From Epiperipatus broadwayi (taxonomy: Eukaryota; Onychophora; Udeonychophora; Euonychophora; Peripatidae): DNA of 64,000 bases. The notes under the pieces are model-generated. The model saw only the letters and a program-made list of their open reading frames with translations. It made no database searches and was not told where the DNA came from. Where the stretch lies: assembly GCA_028023455.1 (NCBI GenBank), contig JAQFVV010012446.1, forward strand, positions 7,614,124 through 7,678,123, in the 5' to 3' direction. Positions 34,961-46,189 of this stretch are shown here, piece after piece; positions within the stretch are counted from its first letter, which is position 1; every line of letters begins with the position of its first letter. The translations under genes were made by a program, and so were the position numbers.

Positions 34961-35635
34961 GTTATAAGCTATCACAGCACCTTATCCAATCAATGCTTTG
35001 ATAATAAATTGCTGATATTCTATTGGTTAATGCTAAGTATTGACTGGCAATGATGTGATTTAGAATGATAAGGATAATTCAGCCATCAGCAAACTGTAAA
35101 TACAGAAGGCAAGAAAATGAAGTTCTCGTTTTTTTGTTTTTAATTGATCTATATTAAATTCCACAATCAGTCTGTATCACATCTTCATCCCTAATTCAGT
35201 AAGCTGCATATAGACCATTCAGAATAAACAGCAATCACATAAGACAAAAGCAATGTTAAAACAAGCACACAACCTTTTTTAATAACAGTTTGAATTTCAA
35301 ATGTCTAGAATTTTATATCCATAGTAATAATACTCTCTCTCATTCCATCATATAGAAGCAGTATGATATGAATGAACTTTCAACTCATTTCAAACAGTGT
35401 TATAGATTTGTTTGGATAATGGAATCAAATGCCTGGATTAAATCAAAAAAGCAATATATATATATCATTCTTTTGTTTCCGGCATTATTTTTACATTTGT
35501 CGGCCAAAAAAAAACCTATAACATTTCTTTATTCTCTAAAACCACATCAGGCCTCTTGTAATCATTCATCTATAATTGGAAGCAATCTCTCCAACAAAAT
35601 CCTCAAAAATATCTTTGCTGTATTGCAAGGTTGGG
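34961..35635. other. Non-coding spacer
   Basis: The 118-codon plus frame starting at 35368 contains no motif and runs into the next element, so I do not call it a gene. Confidence 0.4.
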
Positions 35636-36520
35636 CAAACATTCTGACCATGGGCCATATGGAGGTTTGTAAGATCCTAATGGATCAAAAGTTAAAAAAG
35701 GGTTCTTATTTTCTAATACATTAGGTACTCTTAGTGGAAGAAAGTATTATGATCATGTGATAAGATGTTTACCTATTTCCAGCAGATGTCTAGAAAATTT
35801 TAAACTTTATTTAAACTTTTCCAAATACAAACAATTATTAGTAATAACACATAAGGACATAACCTATTTTCAATGAATTTTTACAAACTAAAGTTTTTAA
35901 AGTTTGTTTTGAGCAATTTTAGGATGCCGTCTAATGTAATACGTGTGAATGTTCATATGTGATTGAATTTTGTTCCCATGACTACTCGAGAATAAACAAA
36001 ATTTTATTATAAATTTTGGTGGCACAATCACAGCTAACTTAGACACCTATTGTAAGACAAGAATATTCAACCATAGAAATGTCTGATTTGACATGTCTCA
36101 ACTCTAGTTTATCGATAATTCAAAAACTAATGTCATATCAAAAAAAAAAAATTGACAAAAAATGTTCAAAATTTAAGACATTTTTGTCTGAAACAATTTT
36201 TAGTAAAATACATTTTAAAATATATTATGATTTGTGATAATTAAATTTATAAAAAACTTTTTTTGACAAAAATTATAATGGAGGCAAAACTTCCTATACA
36301 ATAGTGCAAGCATAGAGAATGATGATCATGTGATGTTTAGTGCTATGACAACAGTTACATAGCTTCCAGGTCACAGTCAGCCATATACTATCTTATCACA
36401 TACTACTAAACATGTATTGCTTGTTATATAATTTAAATATTGTAGTAAAATTAAAAAAAAAGTCTTGCACATATTGTTGCAGATCTCATGTGCCTTACAG
36501 ACCACAGTTTGCCACCCTTA
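35636..36520. mobile_element. Probable non-autonomous hAT-like element
   Basis: CAAGGTTGGGCAAAC at 35636-35650 and GTTTGCCACCCTT at 36507-36519 are near-inverted ends of the CA-GGGTGGGCAAAC type found in many hAT MITEs; inner blocks ACCATGGGCCATATGGAGG and CTCATGTGCCTTACAGACCAC fit the same pattern. No clean 8-bp target duplication is visible (flanks are CTGTATTG and ACTATATA). A family-B SINE 3' fragment (35795-35870) and an FB2 outer-end scrap (near 36285-36350) have inserted or been captured. Confidence 0.5.
35795..35870 (-). mobile_element. 3' fragment of SINE family B
   Basis: AAAATTTTAAACTTTATTTA ... AAACTTTTCCAAATACAAAC ... TAGTAATAACACA matches the 3' end of the SINE copy at 14490-14560 in the same orientation. 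Confidence 0.7.
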
Positions 36521-36522
36521 CT

Positions 36523-37153
36523 ATATAAATGCAATTTATCCAGTCTACTTTGAGCACTTTTTAGTGAAAACCCTTTATTGTACATATATGCATACACAAT
36601 CTTAGATTTCGACTGTACAGCAGTGTTCTTCAGAGCTATGATGTAATGAACAAAATAAAATAAAATACATAACTATATAAATAATACCATACAAAATATA
36701 AACAATAAAATTGATAAATAAAAAAAAAATAACATAAAATATAACAAAACATAATAAAACTGAAATAAATTTAATCAAACCCAAATAAAATAATCCAGCT
36801 AATATAAAATAAAATATACAATAAAATAAATAAATATAAATTATATACATGTGTTCCTGACTGTATATATGCATATTCATGAACAACTATTAATTTAAAT
36901 ATCTTATTCATTTTTATTATTTTTATTTTTTGTTATATTTTATGTTGTTTTTTTAATTATTTTATTAATTTTGTTTACATTTTTATGATGCTATTTATAC
37001 AGGTATGTATTTTATTTTATTTTGTTCATTATATCATAGCTCTGAAGAAGACTGCAGGACAGATGAAATATAAAATTGTATATACATATATATGTACAAT
37101 AAAGGTTCTTACTATAAGTGTTCAAAGTAGAGTGGATAAATTGCATTTATATA
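36523..37153. mobile_element. Fold-back element, family FB1 (about 630 bp)
   Basis: The left end ATATAAATGCAATTTATCCA pairs with TGGATAAATTGCATTTATAT at the right. Both ends match the FB1 copy at 13075-13342 (TTTGAGCACTTTTTAG versus TTTGAACACTTTTTAG). The core CAGTGTTCTTCAGAGCTATG / CATAGCTCTGAAGAAGACTG pairs, and the centre is a long A/T-rich palindrome of ATAAAATAAAA-type sequence. Frames here are low-complexity shadows. Confidence 0.9.
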
Positions 37154-38790
37154 AAATATTACAGAGTAGTATTTAATTTATTGAGTGCACAGAGAGCATA
37201 TATAAATAGTTTAAACATGCTTTAGCCTGTACTCAATGCACTATAAGATATTACAGCAAAATAAAGGAAGTGGTGAATTTGGTTAATATTTTATTCTTAC
37301 TATAATGAATAATGATATTCCATGATAAGTAGTACAATTTTGTTTATTTATATAAATTGGAATAACAAAATCAGATGTAAGATCAGGTGTCGCAGTACTT
37401 AATATATACATATGGTCTTTGTGATTTTTCTCAAATACATCAATGTCTAAAATACAGTGTAAGCATGTAAGATTTTCCATTATTTTGTCCACTTTTTTTT
37501 GTTTTAATTATGTAATAAAATAAATTCACACGAGATATATCAATATTTATATTTTATTGCATAAAAAATGCTATGTATTGTTTTGAATAACTTAATAAAT
37601 TATAACTAAAAAAAATTAAATATAGAATGCAAATATAAATGATTATATAAACACGCCATCAGCTTATTTCTGACAGACATTAGCTCACTGCTGTCTCAAT
37701 ATACTTTTTCTCTTTGCCCTGTGTGGTTCAACATAATTACAGAATGGCAAACACAAAGCTAGACAGAATCGATTTTCAGTCAAGTAATAATAAAAAATAA
37801 ACTAATTTTCTAAGTAACGGAATAAACTGTTAATTGATCAAATTTCCACTAGGGTGCTCAAACGTCATGCAATCTGAGCAATTTACCACAAGATTATTTA
37901 TTTATTTACTAATTGATTTAAATTTTTTGCTTATTGTCAAATAATGTTTAATCCAAAAGCATAAAAAGCGAATCAAACTGGGCAATATTATTTTTCAATA
38001 ATCAGATCCTATTTTATCTGGACTTATATATACTAGATATATTTATAAGAAATTATGGGTTATAATTACTTTTATAAAGACACAAAAGTAACTGTAATTA
38101 AAATTTATTTGCTAGAATGTTTTCAGAAATTAAAGAAAGAAATGGCTTCAGGAAACATTGTTTCTTAGCAGTCAAGCAAGAACAAAGATGAACGTAAGCT
38201 TGGTTGATTATTGGCTGACAGCAAATCTGAATCGGCAGGAGCAATTTCAGCAAATAATTTGCTGCAGAAAAATGACTGAAACAAAATTTAATATGAAATT
38301 AAAACTTAGCAAATCAAAGTGCTTGTAATTTTAAACTATTTTCTTCTTACGAGACCAATATAAGAAAAATGAAATCAATTTTTGGGTAATCGATTTTGTG
38401 GCAAATTTTACACTCTGTATTGGTTTTTAATTTAAATGTTTTTAGATTAGATACTATCAAATAGATGAACATTACATACGCATGTGTGTAAATAATTTTA
38501 ACAGAATGTCACTTATACAATTTAGATATTCAAACTTTATGTGCGTGTGTGTATAATTTTTAACAGAATGTCATCTGCTCAATTTGTTCACATGTGCTGT
38601 GATAGTTGTTTATCACCACTTTATTGTTTCAATCCCGTCCTTTACCACCTATTTTTCTAAACATTACAATCTTTCCAGAAATTTCATCTGATCGTTAATG
38701 TTTTTGATTAAGATTGATTAATATTCCAATTACTTATTTTAATACCATATATTGTTAAATAAAATAAATAAATATTTGGATGATTTATTA
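37154..38790. other. Non-coding A+T-rich spacer
   Basis: No gene or known repeat seen. A 60-bp similarity between 38460-38520 and 38520-38580 (GTGTGTA.ATAATTTTAACAGAATGTCA) is a weak local duplication. Confidence 0.45.
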
Positions 38791-38794
38791 GTCA

Positions 38795-38905
38795 GGAGTT
38801 CATAAGAAGTTCAAATATTGGAAGTAATGTAGGTGGAGCCCTGATCTATACACATTGGGTTCCAGAGTTTCTCATTCTACTTCAGTATTAAATCACACAG
38901 CAGAA
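38795..38905 (-). mobile_element. SINE family A, diverged copy
   Basis: CAGGAGTTCATAAGAAGTTC is the inverted 3' end of the family (compare 44050 and 55530); GGGTTCCAGAGTTTCTCATTC follows. Confidence 0.55.
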
Positions 38906-39090
38906 ATCAATAATCGAACGCTTTATAGCTTGATGTTCATTAAAAATTTGAACATTGGAAATGACAGGTTGTAAGTCATCAATTTTTTTAAGTTCCAGAG
39001 TTTATCAGTCCAACAAACACACTAAAACTGTGCAGGACACCAATACAATTTTCTTCTTTTTCCTTTCCTTATGTATTGATTTCTATATTT

Positions 39091-39250
39091 TCATATATCA
39101 TTTCCAACCTTCTTATGCACTTAACAATACTAGTTTTTGTACCAAAACTTTATTCTTACAGTTTCGACTGTCTGCGGGACAGTCAAAACTATAAGAATAT
39201 AGTTTAGTGTTGTTAAATGCATAAGAAGGGTGGAAATAGTATGATATGAT
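39091..39250. mobile_element. Fold-back element related to FB1 (160 bp)
   Basis: TCATATATCATTTCCAACCT and CTTCTTATGCAC at the left pair with GCATAAGAAGGGTGG and TATGATATGA at the right. The centre is CAGTTTCGACTGTCTGCGGG / GACAGTCAAAACTATAAGAA, the same core as the other FB1 elements, with different outer ends. Confidence 0.85.
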
Positions 39251-39625
39251 AATTTAAATGGTTTATTATAAACCAATAAAGTATCACAGAAGCTATCACA
39301 TGTCTTCTGCTTACATGTGGCTATTTTAATTAAGTAGCAAAAAGAATATGAAAAAGTTTGGTGGTTCATATGTTCAGAAGTTTTTTAAAACTTTTCATTA
39401 TTAAAAATATGGAATTATTTGCAGAAAATAATATTACTACATGGTGAATTCTTTCTTAGAAAGTTTTTTTTTTAGTTCGTTTATTACTGTAATTAGATTT
39501 TTTGGTTTGTATATTTTAAGAGTTGAGGTGCCATGTTACAGGAAATATAAATTTAATAGAAACATTTTGAAATTTTAATTTGTAGAAGTTATGTTTTTTA
39601 AACTGTTTTATTATTAAGAGTACCA
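39251..39625. other. Non-coding spacer
   Basis: Nothing recognised. Confidence 0.4.
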
Positions 39626-39835
39626 ACTCTCTATCGAGTAGTCCCACCAAGTGCAAGCCTTTGTAATCAATGGATGCAGGATGGTTTATGCATAAAATCC
39701 CTATCTAGTGCCTACTCATCCAACATCCCCAGACTAGTTTCTGGCTTGTGGCTTTCATCAGTAAGAAGCCTTGGATTTGAGAGCACTGCACCTAGATCTT
39801 AGGATCTAATGCAACCCTCTAGCAGCCCCTTTTTA
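39625..39835 (+). mobile_element. FB2 fold-back, one arm
   Basis: GTAGTCCCACCAAGTGCAAG ... TCAATGGATGCAGGATGG ... AAATCCCTATCTAGTGCCTA ... TTTCATCAGTAAGAAGCCTT ... GATTTGAGAGCACTGC matches the left arm at 48990-49140 closely. The opposite arm is missing or too diverged. Confidence 0.7.
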
Positions 39836-40853
39836 TGTATTTGGTTAACATGTGATGGTTTGACAGTTTTAGTATTATGTTAAATGGTTTTAATTAACTT
39901 AACATTTCTGTTTGTTTATTTGATCAAATTTTGTAACCGATTTTTAACCTACTTCTAAAAAATGGATTTTCTTCAAATTGTGTACATATGTTTTGTTTCA
40001 TGCAATATTGAAACTGTGTTGAAATCACTTCACTACATCTGAATCATAAGAAAACATTTTCATTTATTGTGAGAACCAATGCACTAAATAGCAAAATATT
40101 GAATTTTTTAAGAGCCGTTTATAATAAATTAAAATAGAAAAAAATGAAGAACAAAATCTTAATTTTGTTTTAATCTTAGTAAAAACAAAAATATTCAAAT
40201 TTTGTACATTTAACCTATTAGTTCTGCTGGGCTGCAAATTCAGTTTCAAATACTGAAAATACGATATTTTCTAGATTGACAGTTTTTAAAATTGATCAAG
40301 AATAGCTTTCCTGTGATTTCAAGAAATTGAAGTGATACAGAGATAAAGTTCTTAACTATAAATCAGTTGCAAAATATCTGAACAATAAAAACTAAAAAAT
40401 AGTATATATATATTTTTAAAAAAACTTTCATTTTATTTAACAACTAATAGATTAAAAAATAAAAAAATAATTTTTTTCATCAACCACACATATGTAACTT
40501 TAAATAAAATCATGGGCATCTATAAATTAATTAATTCAATCAATAATGGTGTATTTAGTTTAATCATAAATAGGATAAAAACGATTTACTCGCTGACGAA
40601 GAAGCTTCCAAATAAACAAAACAAAACAATTAAATGGGCCAAGCGCTTTCGAGGTTTGCCCTCATATTCATGGCCGATGAAAGTAATAAATCTTTATGTA
40701 GTGTTATTAAAATCAATTAATTTATGGATTCTCCATAATTTTATTTAAATTTGTGCTTCAAGAAAAAATTTTTTTTTTTGCTTTTTAAATGATATAAATG
40801 GCCTTTTTAAAAAATATATATGTAATAATGCTCAAGGTTAAATGGGTTTATAA
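39836..40853. other. Non-coding spacer
   Basis: A 78-codon plus frame at 40512-40748 has no motif; it overlaps a somewhat G+C-richer phrase (GCTTTCGAGGTTTGCCCTC) that could be an element end. No gene is called. Confidence 0.4.
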
Positions 40854-41085
40854 ATAACCATTAGAAACTAGTCAATACTTACACAATTCCAAAGCAGATA
40901 ACAATCAACAATCTCAAACTGTTGTCAAGGCAACCTTCTTTTAACAATAAAAGTGGAATCCCTCTAAAGATTGCAACTTGACCACACCTTTATTGTTAAA
41001 AAAGGTTGTCTTGACAACAGTTTGAGATTGTTGATTGTTATCTATACTGGAATTGTCTAAGTGTTGACTGGTTTCTAATGGTTAT
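40854..41085. mobile_element. Fold-back element with long, nearly perfect ends (232 bp)
   Basis: ATAACCATTAGAAACTAGTC pairs with GACTGGTTTCTAATGGTTAT, and AACAATCAACAATCTCAAAC with GTTTGAGATTGTTGATTGTT, continuing through the GTTGTCAAGGCAACC / GGTTGTCTTGACAAC block. Arms of about 85-95 bp flank a small centre. It has TA on both sides, as Tc1/mariner MITEs usually do; the assignment is an inference. Confidence 0.88.
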
Positions 41086-41129
41086 ATATATATATACACA
41101 CACATATATTATTTATTAACATTATTGTA

Positions 41130-41240
41130 ATGTTTTAGGTGGTTTGATGCAGTGATAGAATATGTTGACTCTGGTAATTTGAGGCCCATGAATTGCATGC
41201 CAACTTTACCACTTCCAGCTCTCTAATTTTTTAAACATCC
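41130..41240 (+). mobile_element. SINE family A copy
   Basis: GGTGGTTTGATGCAGTGATA, then GACTCTGGTAATTTGAGGCC and TTGCATGCCAACTTTACC, follows the family A layout of 13975-14090. Confidence 0.6.
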
Positions 41241-41496
41241 TGTGTACTAAACCATTAGTCTTTTTTAGTTTAATACAGTTAGTGCTTTTGTTTGTTTCAT
41301 CTGTTAACTTTTATATTTTAGTTTAATTATCATGATTATATCTATAATCATCATGATTATATCTATAATCTCTGTACTCTTTTTCTGTAATTGATTGGGT
41401 TGTGCAAATAAATTAGGAGCTTTTCACAGAAGATGTATTTAGTTGTTTGAGTAAAGAGAAAATAATCTTCATATACAAATATATTAGTCAGATTTT
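41241..41496. other. Non-coding spacer
   Basis: A short direct duplication, ATCATGATTATATCTATA, occurs near 41330-41370; otherwise nothing. Confidence 0.4.
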
Positions 41497-41745
41497 CAGG
41501 ATGGCTCAGTTGGTTAGTGTTACTTTAAAAATCAAAACTCAAAAATCTAAGGACCCAGGTTCGAATCCCATGCTAGTATTGTCATTGGTCAGGCTAGCAA
41601 CATCTGAAGAAGAGGGAGACTAGGGGAGACTAATACCTCTCAAAACGTTGTGCATATTACTAACAGTTGAATGTATTTGGAATATTTAAATGAAGTTAAA
41701 TTTTTCTAAAGACATTCAATACATATATTAGATGATGGAAGTAGT
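41497..41745 (+). mobile_element. tRNA-derived SINE, family B, best-preserved copy
   Basis: CAGGATGGCTCAGTTGGTTA (box A) and CCCAGGTTCGAATCCCATGC (box B, canonical GGTTCGAATCC) give an intact pol III promoter layout. The body has GTCAGGCTAGCAACATCTGA and the 3' block AGACATTCAATACATATATT ... GATGATGGAA. This shows that the family derives from a tRNA gene. Confidence 0.85.
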
Positions 41746-42040
41746 TGAATACAAAAATACACAATTGTGTAGTTTATACTAGTTTCTAAATTACTCCACT
41801 TTAATTCAGTGTGAGAGACTGCTGGGTAATGAATTATATCAGTGTAGTAGTGTTATAGCTATAATGATGCCATTCAAATTGATAGGCATAAAGACCCAAT
41901 AGCTTAAAGTTTTAAACCTAAACTACCTATTTGTCCATCTGTATAGGTCCGTAACTAATCTTATATTAAAGAAAACCTCTCTGAGAGCTTCAGATAATCA
42001 TTAGTTTAAACAGAAAGATAGTGTGGTCTAAAATATTTTT
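41746..42040. other. Non-coding spacer
   Basis: Nothing recognised. Confidence 0.4.
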
Positions 42041-42044
42041 TATC

Positions 42045-43235
42045 TCTCAGATTATTATTCTGCTTTCACATGACCCACCACTCTCCACTCTATCTCATAA
42101 CACTGATACTCTTGAACACATACATGTTGAAAAGATAACTAATCACCAATATACATATTTCATGCTAAAACAGAAATCATCAGATGGTCCATCTCCACAC
42201 ATATATGCTGTAAGTGCTCAGATATATTTTAAGACAGCCAAACATCATACTTTACTGGACAGGCTTCAATCTACTCCACACTTGAACTCTTCAACCATCC
42301 ATCCAATTGAAAATCAATGATGCATCAAGGCCACTCTGAGGCCGAGATTCTTGTCACACTTATGTTGACCTATGGTCAATCTATACCCCTCATGTACAGG
42401 ACTAAATCCATTTTATATAGGGTGGCCTTTGAGCATTCCATCATCAGATTTTCAATTGCATGGATGGTTGAAGAGTTGAAGTGTGGAGTAGATTGAAGCC
42501 TGTCCATTAAAGAATGAGGTTTGGCTGTCTTAATATATATCTGAGCACTTATAGAATATATGTATGGAGATGGTAATCTGGACCAACTGATGATTTCTGG
42601 TTTAGCATGAAATATGTATATTGGTGATTATTTATCTTTTCAACATATATGTGTTCAAGTGTATCAGGGTTATGAGAGAAAGGTGGTTCATGTGAAAGTC
42701 TGTGCTCATATACCCTATATATTATGTATGTAGACGCAGGTATGTAATAAGCCTGTGTGTTTCAATTATTATATAGTAGAGATGTCTGCCCATCACTTGT
42801 ATATGTATTACATGGATTATGTCCTGTACGTGAGGATTTATATTGGCCATAGGTCAACATGGGTGTGACAAGAGTCTCGGCCTCAGGGTGGCCTTTGAGC
42901 TTTCCATCATCAGATTTTCATTTAGACGGATGGTTGAAAAGTTGAAGTGTGGAGTAGATTGAAGCTCTCCATTAAAGTATGAGGTTTGGCTGTCTTAATA
43001 TATATCTGAACACTTATAGCATATATGTGTGGAGATGGTAATCTGGCCCAACTGATGATTGCTGGTTTAGCATGAAATATGGATATTAGTGATTATTTAT
43101 CTTTTCAACATATATGTGTTCAAGTGTATCAGTGTTATGAGATAGTGTGGAGAGTGGTGGGTTGTGTGAAAGTCTGTGCTCATATACTCTATATATTACA
43201 TATATATAGACACAGATATATAATAAGCCGGTGTG
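42045..43235. mobile_element. Asymmetric fold-back, family FB3, with a repeated right arm
   Basis: The arm at about 42045-42310 is inverted relative to two nearly identical arms at about 42440-42720 and 42900-43235. Shared phrases include GATGGTTGAAGAGTTGAAGT, GGTTTGGCTGTCTTAATATA, GGTTTAGCATGAAATATG and TTATCTTTTCAACATATATG. Other copies: 55090-55500, 58960-59510 and 62880-63345. The 99-codon frame at 42021-42320 lies in the inverted arm and is not a gene. Confidence 0.85.
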
Positions 43236-43599
43236 TTTCAGTTATTCTGCTTTAAATGGAAATGACATTTATCATTATCCACAATTCAAAAGTCAATAAC
43301 AGACTTTAAGGCTGAGAATATCAATTTATATCCTAATTACACAATGCATTGAGATTGAATTCAATAAGTCATGTGACATATCAGTTAGCTTGACTATTAA
43401 TTCTATCTGCAATATCAAAATCTAACAAAACTACTTGAAATGTTGAGCACTCGGTTGTAAATTTAAGTTCTCTTGAAACATGTTTTCAAGGTGAAAATTC
43501 TTTTGTATGATCTACCATTAATATTACTACCGCAAATAAAAGAATTAAGATGTTTGATTTTATAAATGTTATATAATGAACATACCAATAGCTAGCTCT
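43236..43599. other. Non-coding spacer
   Basis: Nothing recognised. Confidence 0.4.
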
Positions 43600-43990
43600 T
43601 AACAAGCTTTTCAGAATATCACTATCCTCAGACCGATTCACTTCTTTGGTATTCCTCAGTAAGGCTCTAGGATATTCAAGCATTAGATTTAAAATACCAG
43701 ATAATTACCCTACACTTTATCTAATGTTTAACTATTATGTAGAAAATCTGAATTTTCAGACATCTATATGTCTTCAAATCTAGCTATCTAACTTAAATAG
43801 CCATATGGGACTGAACTAAGTTCAGATACGCCATATATTAATAGCTTTAGCAATATAAAATCAGCAAAGCTTTAAGAGCAATAACAATAATTGCAAGGGT
43901 ATCAAGTCATATATCACGTGACTTATTCCAATAAGCTTATTAAATTAAGTCACGTGATATATGATTTGATTTCTTTGCAATTAAGATGTT
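43600..43990 (-). repeat. Inverted copy of the 3.2-3.5 kb dispersed repeat with a palindromic end
   Basis: Blocks match 3270-3535 in reverse orientation (see that entry). Beyond it, AAGTCATATATCACGTGACT (from 43904) and AAGTCACGTGATATATGATT (from 43949) form an inverted pair around AATAAGCTTATT. The same CACGTGA end recurs at 54517-54540 and in decayed form at 59548-59580. Confidence 0.7.
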
Positions 43991-44034
43991 TGAATATGAT
44001 GGAAAGCAATAATTAAAAACATATTCAAATGGTT

Positions 44035-44160
44035 TTATCACTCAAGTGTTCATAAGAAGTTCAACGCCAGAAGTGCCAGTACTGGAACCGATCATAGAAT
44101 CCTACATTCCACAATCATATTATATCAGTGCACCAAACTGCATAGGGCAATGAAAGACAA
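44035..44160 (-). mobile_element. SINE family A copy
   Basis: ACTCAAGTGTTCATAAGAAG, then GTGCCAGTACTGGAACCGAT and ACTGCATAGGGCAATG-like remnants; minus-strand orientation. Confidence 0.55.
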
Positions 44161-44234
44161 TTATCAGTTAATAATGACTAACAATATATCACTTCATCCT
44201 AACGTACACATTGCTGTTTATTAGCAAACTGTTT

Positions 44235-44745
44235 TAGCCTTACTACCTTTTGCCATCTAATGCAAATGTTAGTAATCAGGAGGTGTCAGAAGATTATGCT
44301 CAATAAATACCTATCTGGTGCTGCTCATCCAAATATTCCCAGACTATTTTCTAACTTATAGCTTTTATCAGTGAAGAATTTTTTGGATTTCTTTGAACTG
44401 CATACTTTGATCTTTTGGATCTAATGCTCATTTCCTCTAGCAGCAATTTTTTACTTTTTTGCTATAGCCCAAATTTGTTAAACCATTGAGCTACGAGAAC
44501 TAGTTTCAAAGCTATAGAAGTATGCAGGCAAATAGGCTTTAAAAGTTCTTCAGTTTGGGTCACTAACTTGATAGTGCAACAAAAAAGTAATAAATGGCTG
44601 CTAGAGGACAGCTGCATTAAATTCAAACAATCAAAACTCCTCAAGCTAGAAACTAGTCTACAGATATTGGATTGAATTTATTAAGCATTACCATCTCACA
44701 TATATTGATTACTAAATCTGACACTAGGTAGCATACGAGTAGAGA
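44235..44745. mobile_element. FB2 fold-back with enlarged centre
   Basis: The left arm TTGCCATCTAATGCAAATGT ... CTTTTATCAGTGAAGAATTT pairs with CTCCTCAAGCTAGAAACTAG ... TGATTACTAAATCTGACACT at 44630-44735. The centre, on the minus strand, contains GTAGCTCAATGGTTTAACA (44475-44500), a box A-like phrase that may be a captured tRNA-derived fragment. Confidence 0.65.
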
Positions 44746-45180
44746 GAATGAAAGAGTTTGCTAATAATTATCAATTATTGCAGATGAAAATACGTTTTAT
44801 TATGTTGTTATTATGGGGTCGTAACACTATGTATAATTTAATAGAACTTGTAGAAACTGCTGTTTAGTTTTAAGACTAAATTTGGTTCTGATTAATATAG
44901 GAGGCAGTACTAATATTGAAATCAGACTAAGTGATTATTGATTTCTTAAAGTGATATAATGATGTTTAAAAACTTAATTTTTTAAAATTTATTTGAATGT
45001 AATGACTTTTCAAGTAGTGAGTCTTAGGTATCCATTTCCGACAGAAGCAATAATTAAGATCCAGTTTGTATTATAGTGCTCTCTTATAGGTTTCCAAAGG
45101 TACTACCTAAGAGTAACATTTAATTTACAGTTTTAATGTATCTGTGAATCACTTTTTGTTGCTTAAGAGTTTACAAGTTC
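44746..45180. other. Non-coding spacer
   Basis: Nothing recognised. Confidence 0.4.
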
Positions 45181-45184
45181 AAGC

Positions 45185-45290
45185 ACTCAAGTGACTGAAA
45201 GGGGTGTGATCCATAGGCCTAGAGTCCCAGAATCTGCCATTATACCAAATCAGGCTGATTTTTAGCTGAATGTCTTTAATCAGAGATGAA
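45185..45290 (-). mobile_element. SINE family A, diverged copy
   Basis: CCTAGAGTCCCAGAATCTGC and ACCAAATCAGGCTG follow the inverted layout of 55565-55625. Confidence 0.5.
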
Positions 45291-46019
45291 AAACTGTTTG
45301 ACAAACATCTCAACATGTAAAACTTTCTGGTCATTAATCCAAATAGCTTAATAAACAGACAGATCTTTATAAAACAATTTTTACTGCTTAAATTAAAAAG
45401 CTACGCAACCCGAAGTAGATTATGACAGCGAGTATCGACTATATTTCTAATTATTGTATGTTAATTTCCTGCCTAACTAAGATTGTGGAGAAGCTATATT
45501 GCATAGAAGATATATTGGATAGAACATAAAAAATAACTGAAGAGAATGCCAAAACCCACAATGCCTATAGTTATCTTGAAACTAGGTTTAACAAAATAAT
45601 AGATATTCCTGAATAGTTTTAGATCTACATAGCTGAATAAGAAGATTTCGGAAATGTTTAAGTCATAGGTTTGGTTAACGTAATAAATACTAAGACTATT
45701 AGAAAGCTGCATTTTTCTCTCCGCATGAAGATAAACAAATAGTAACAAATCACAGAAATGATGTGATGATATAATATATGGTTTCTTCTTAAATGATTTT
45801 GAAGTTTCTACACACAGGCTATTTGCCCAGAAATTCTATTAGCCAAGTTAAACATTCCGTTCTTCCAAAACACGTATGTACCACAATAAACTCATTTACT
45901 TCTTATAATCCAATTATTTTTTTAGTCCTGTTCATTTTTTCCCATATACCATTTTAGTAAAAGCTTTTTCAATAGTTCTACTATTCTATCTTCAAATTTC
46001 CCAATTTTATAAATAAATA
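45291..46019. other. Non-coding spacer
   Basis: The 84-codon minus frame at 45494-45748 has no recognisable motif. Confidence 0.4.
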
Positions 46020-46135
46020 GTCAAGTGGTTTTATTGGTTGGAGTATCAAAATGAGAATCAATCAGAGGGCTTTATGCTGCGGAGTCTGGCACCCTATTAC
46101 TATACTAAACCACGCAGGGCTCCCAATTTTGCTAT
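46020..46135 (-). mobile_element. SINE family A copy
   Basis: Minus strand reads GCCCTGCGTGGTTTAGTATA, AGACTCCGCAGCATAAAGCC and CAACCAATAAAACCACTTGA, the family layout from box A-like head to AATAAAACC end. Confidence 0.6.
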
Positions 46136-46189
46136 AAAGACCTAAACAAAACAAAAAAACTTAAAATTTCAATTCCTTTTTATTTATCT

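Noticed and set aside
35368-35724. 118-codon plus frame
   Set aside because: No recognisable domain, and it runs across the left end of the hAT-like element at 35636.
36602-36886. 94-codon minus frame rich in F, Y and I
   Set aside because: It is a translation of the ATAAAATA-type palindromic centre of the FB1 element.
42021-42320. 99-codon plus frame as a host gene
   Set aside because: It lies in the inverted arm of the FB3 repeat, whose other copies do not keep the frame.
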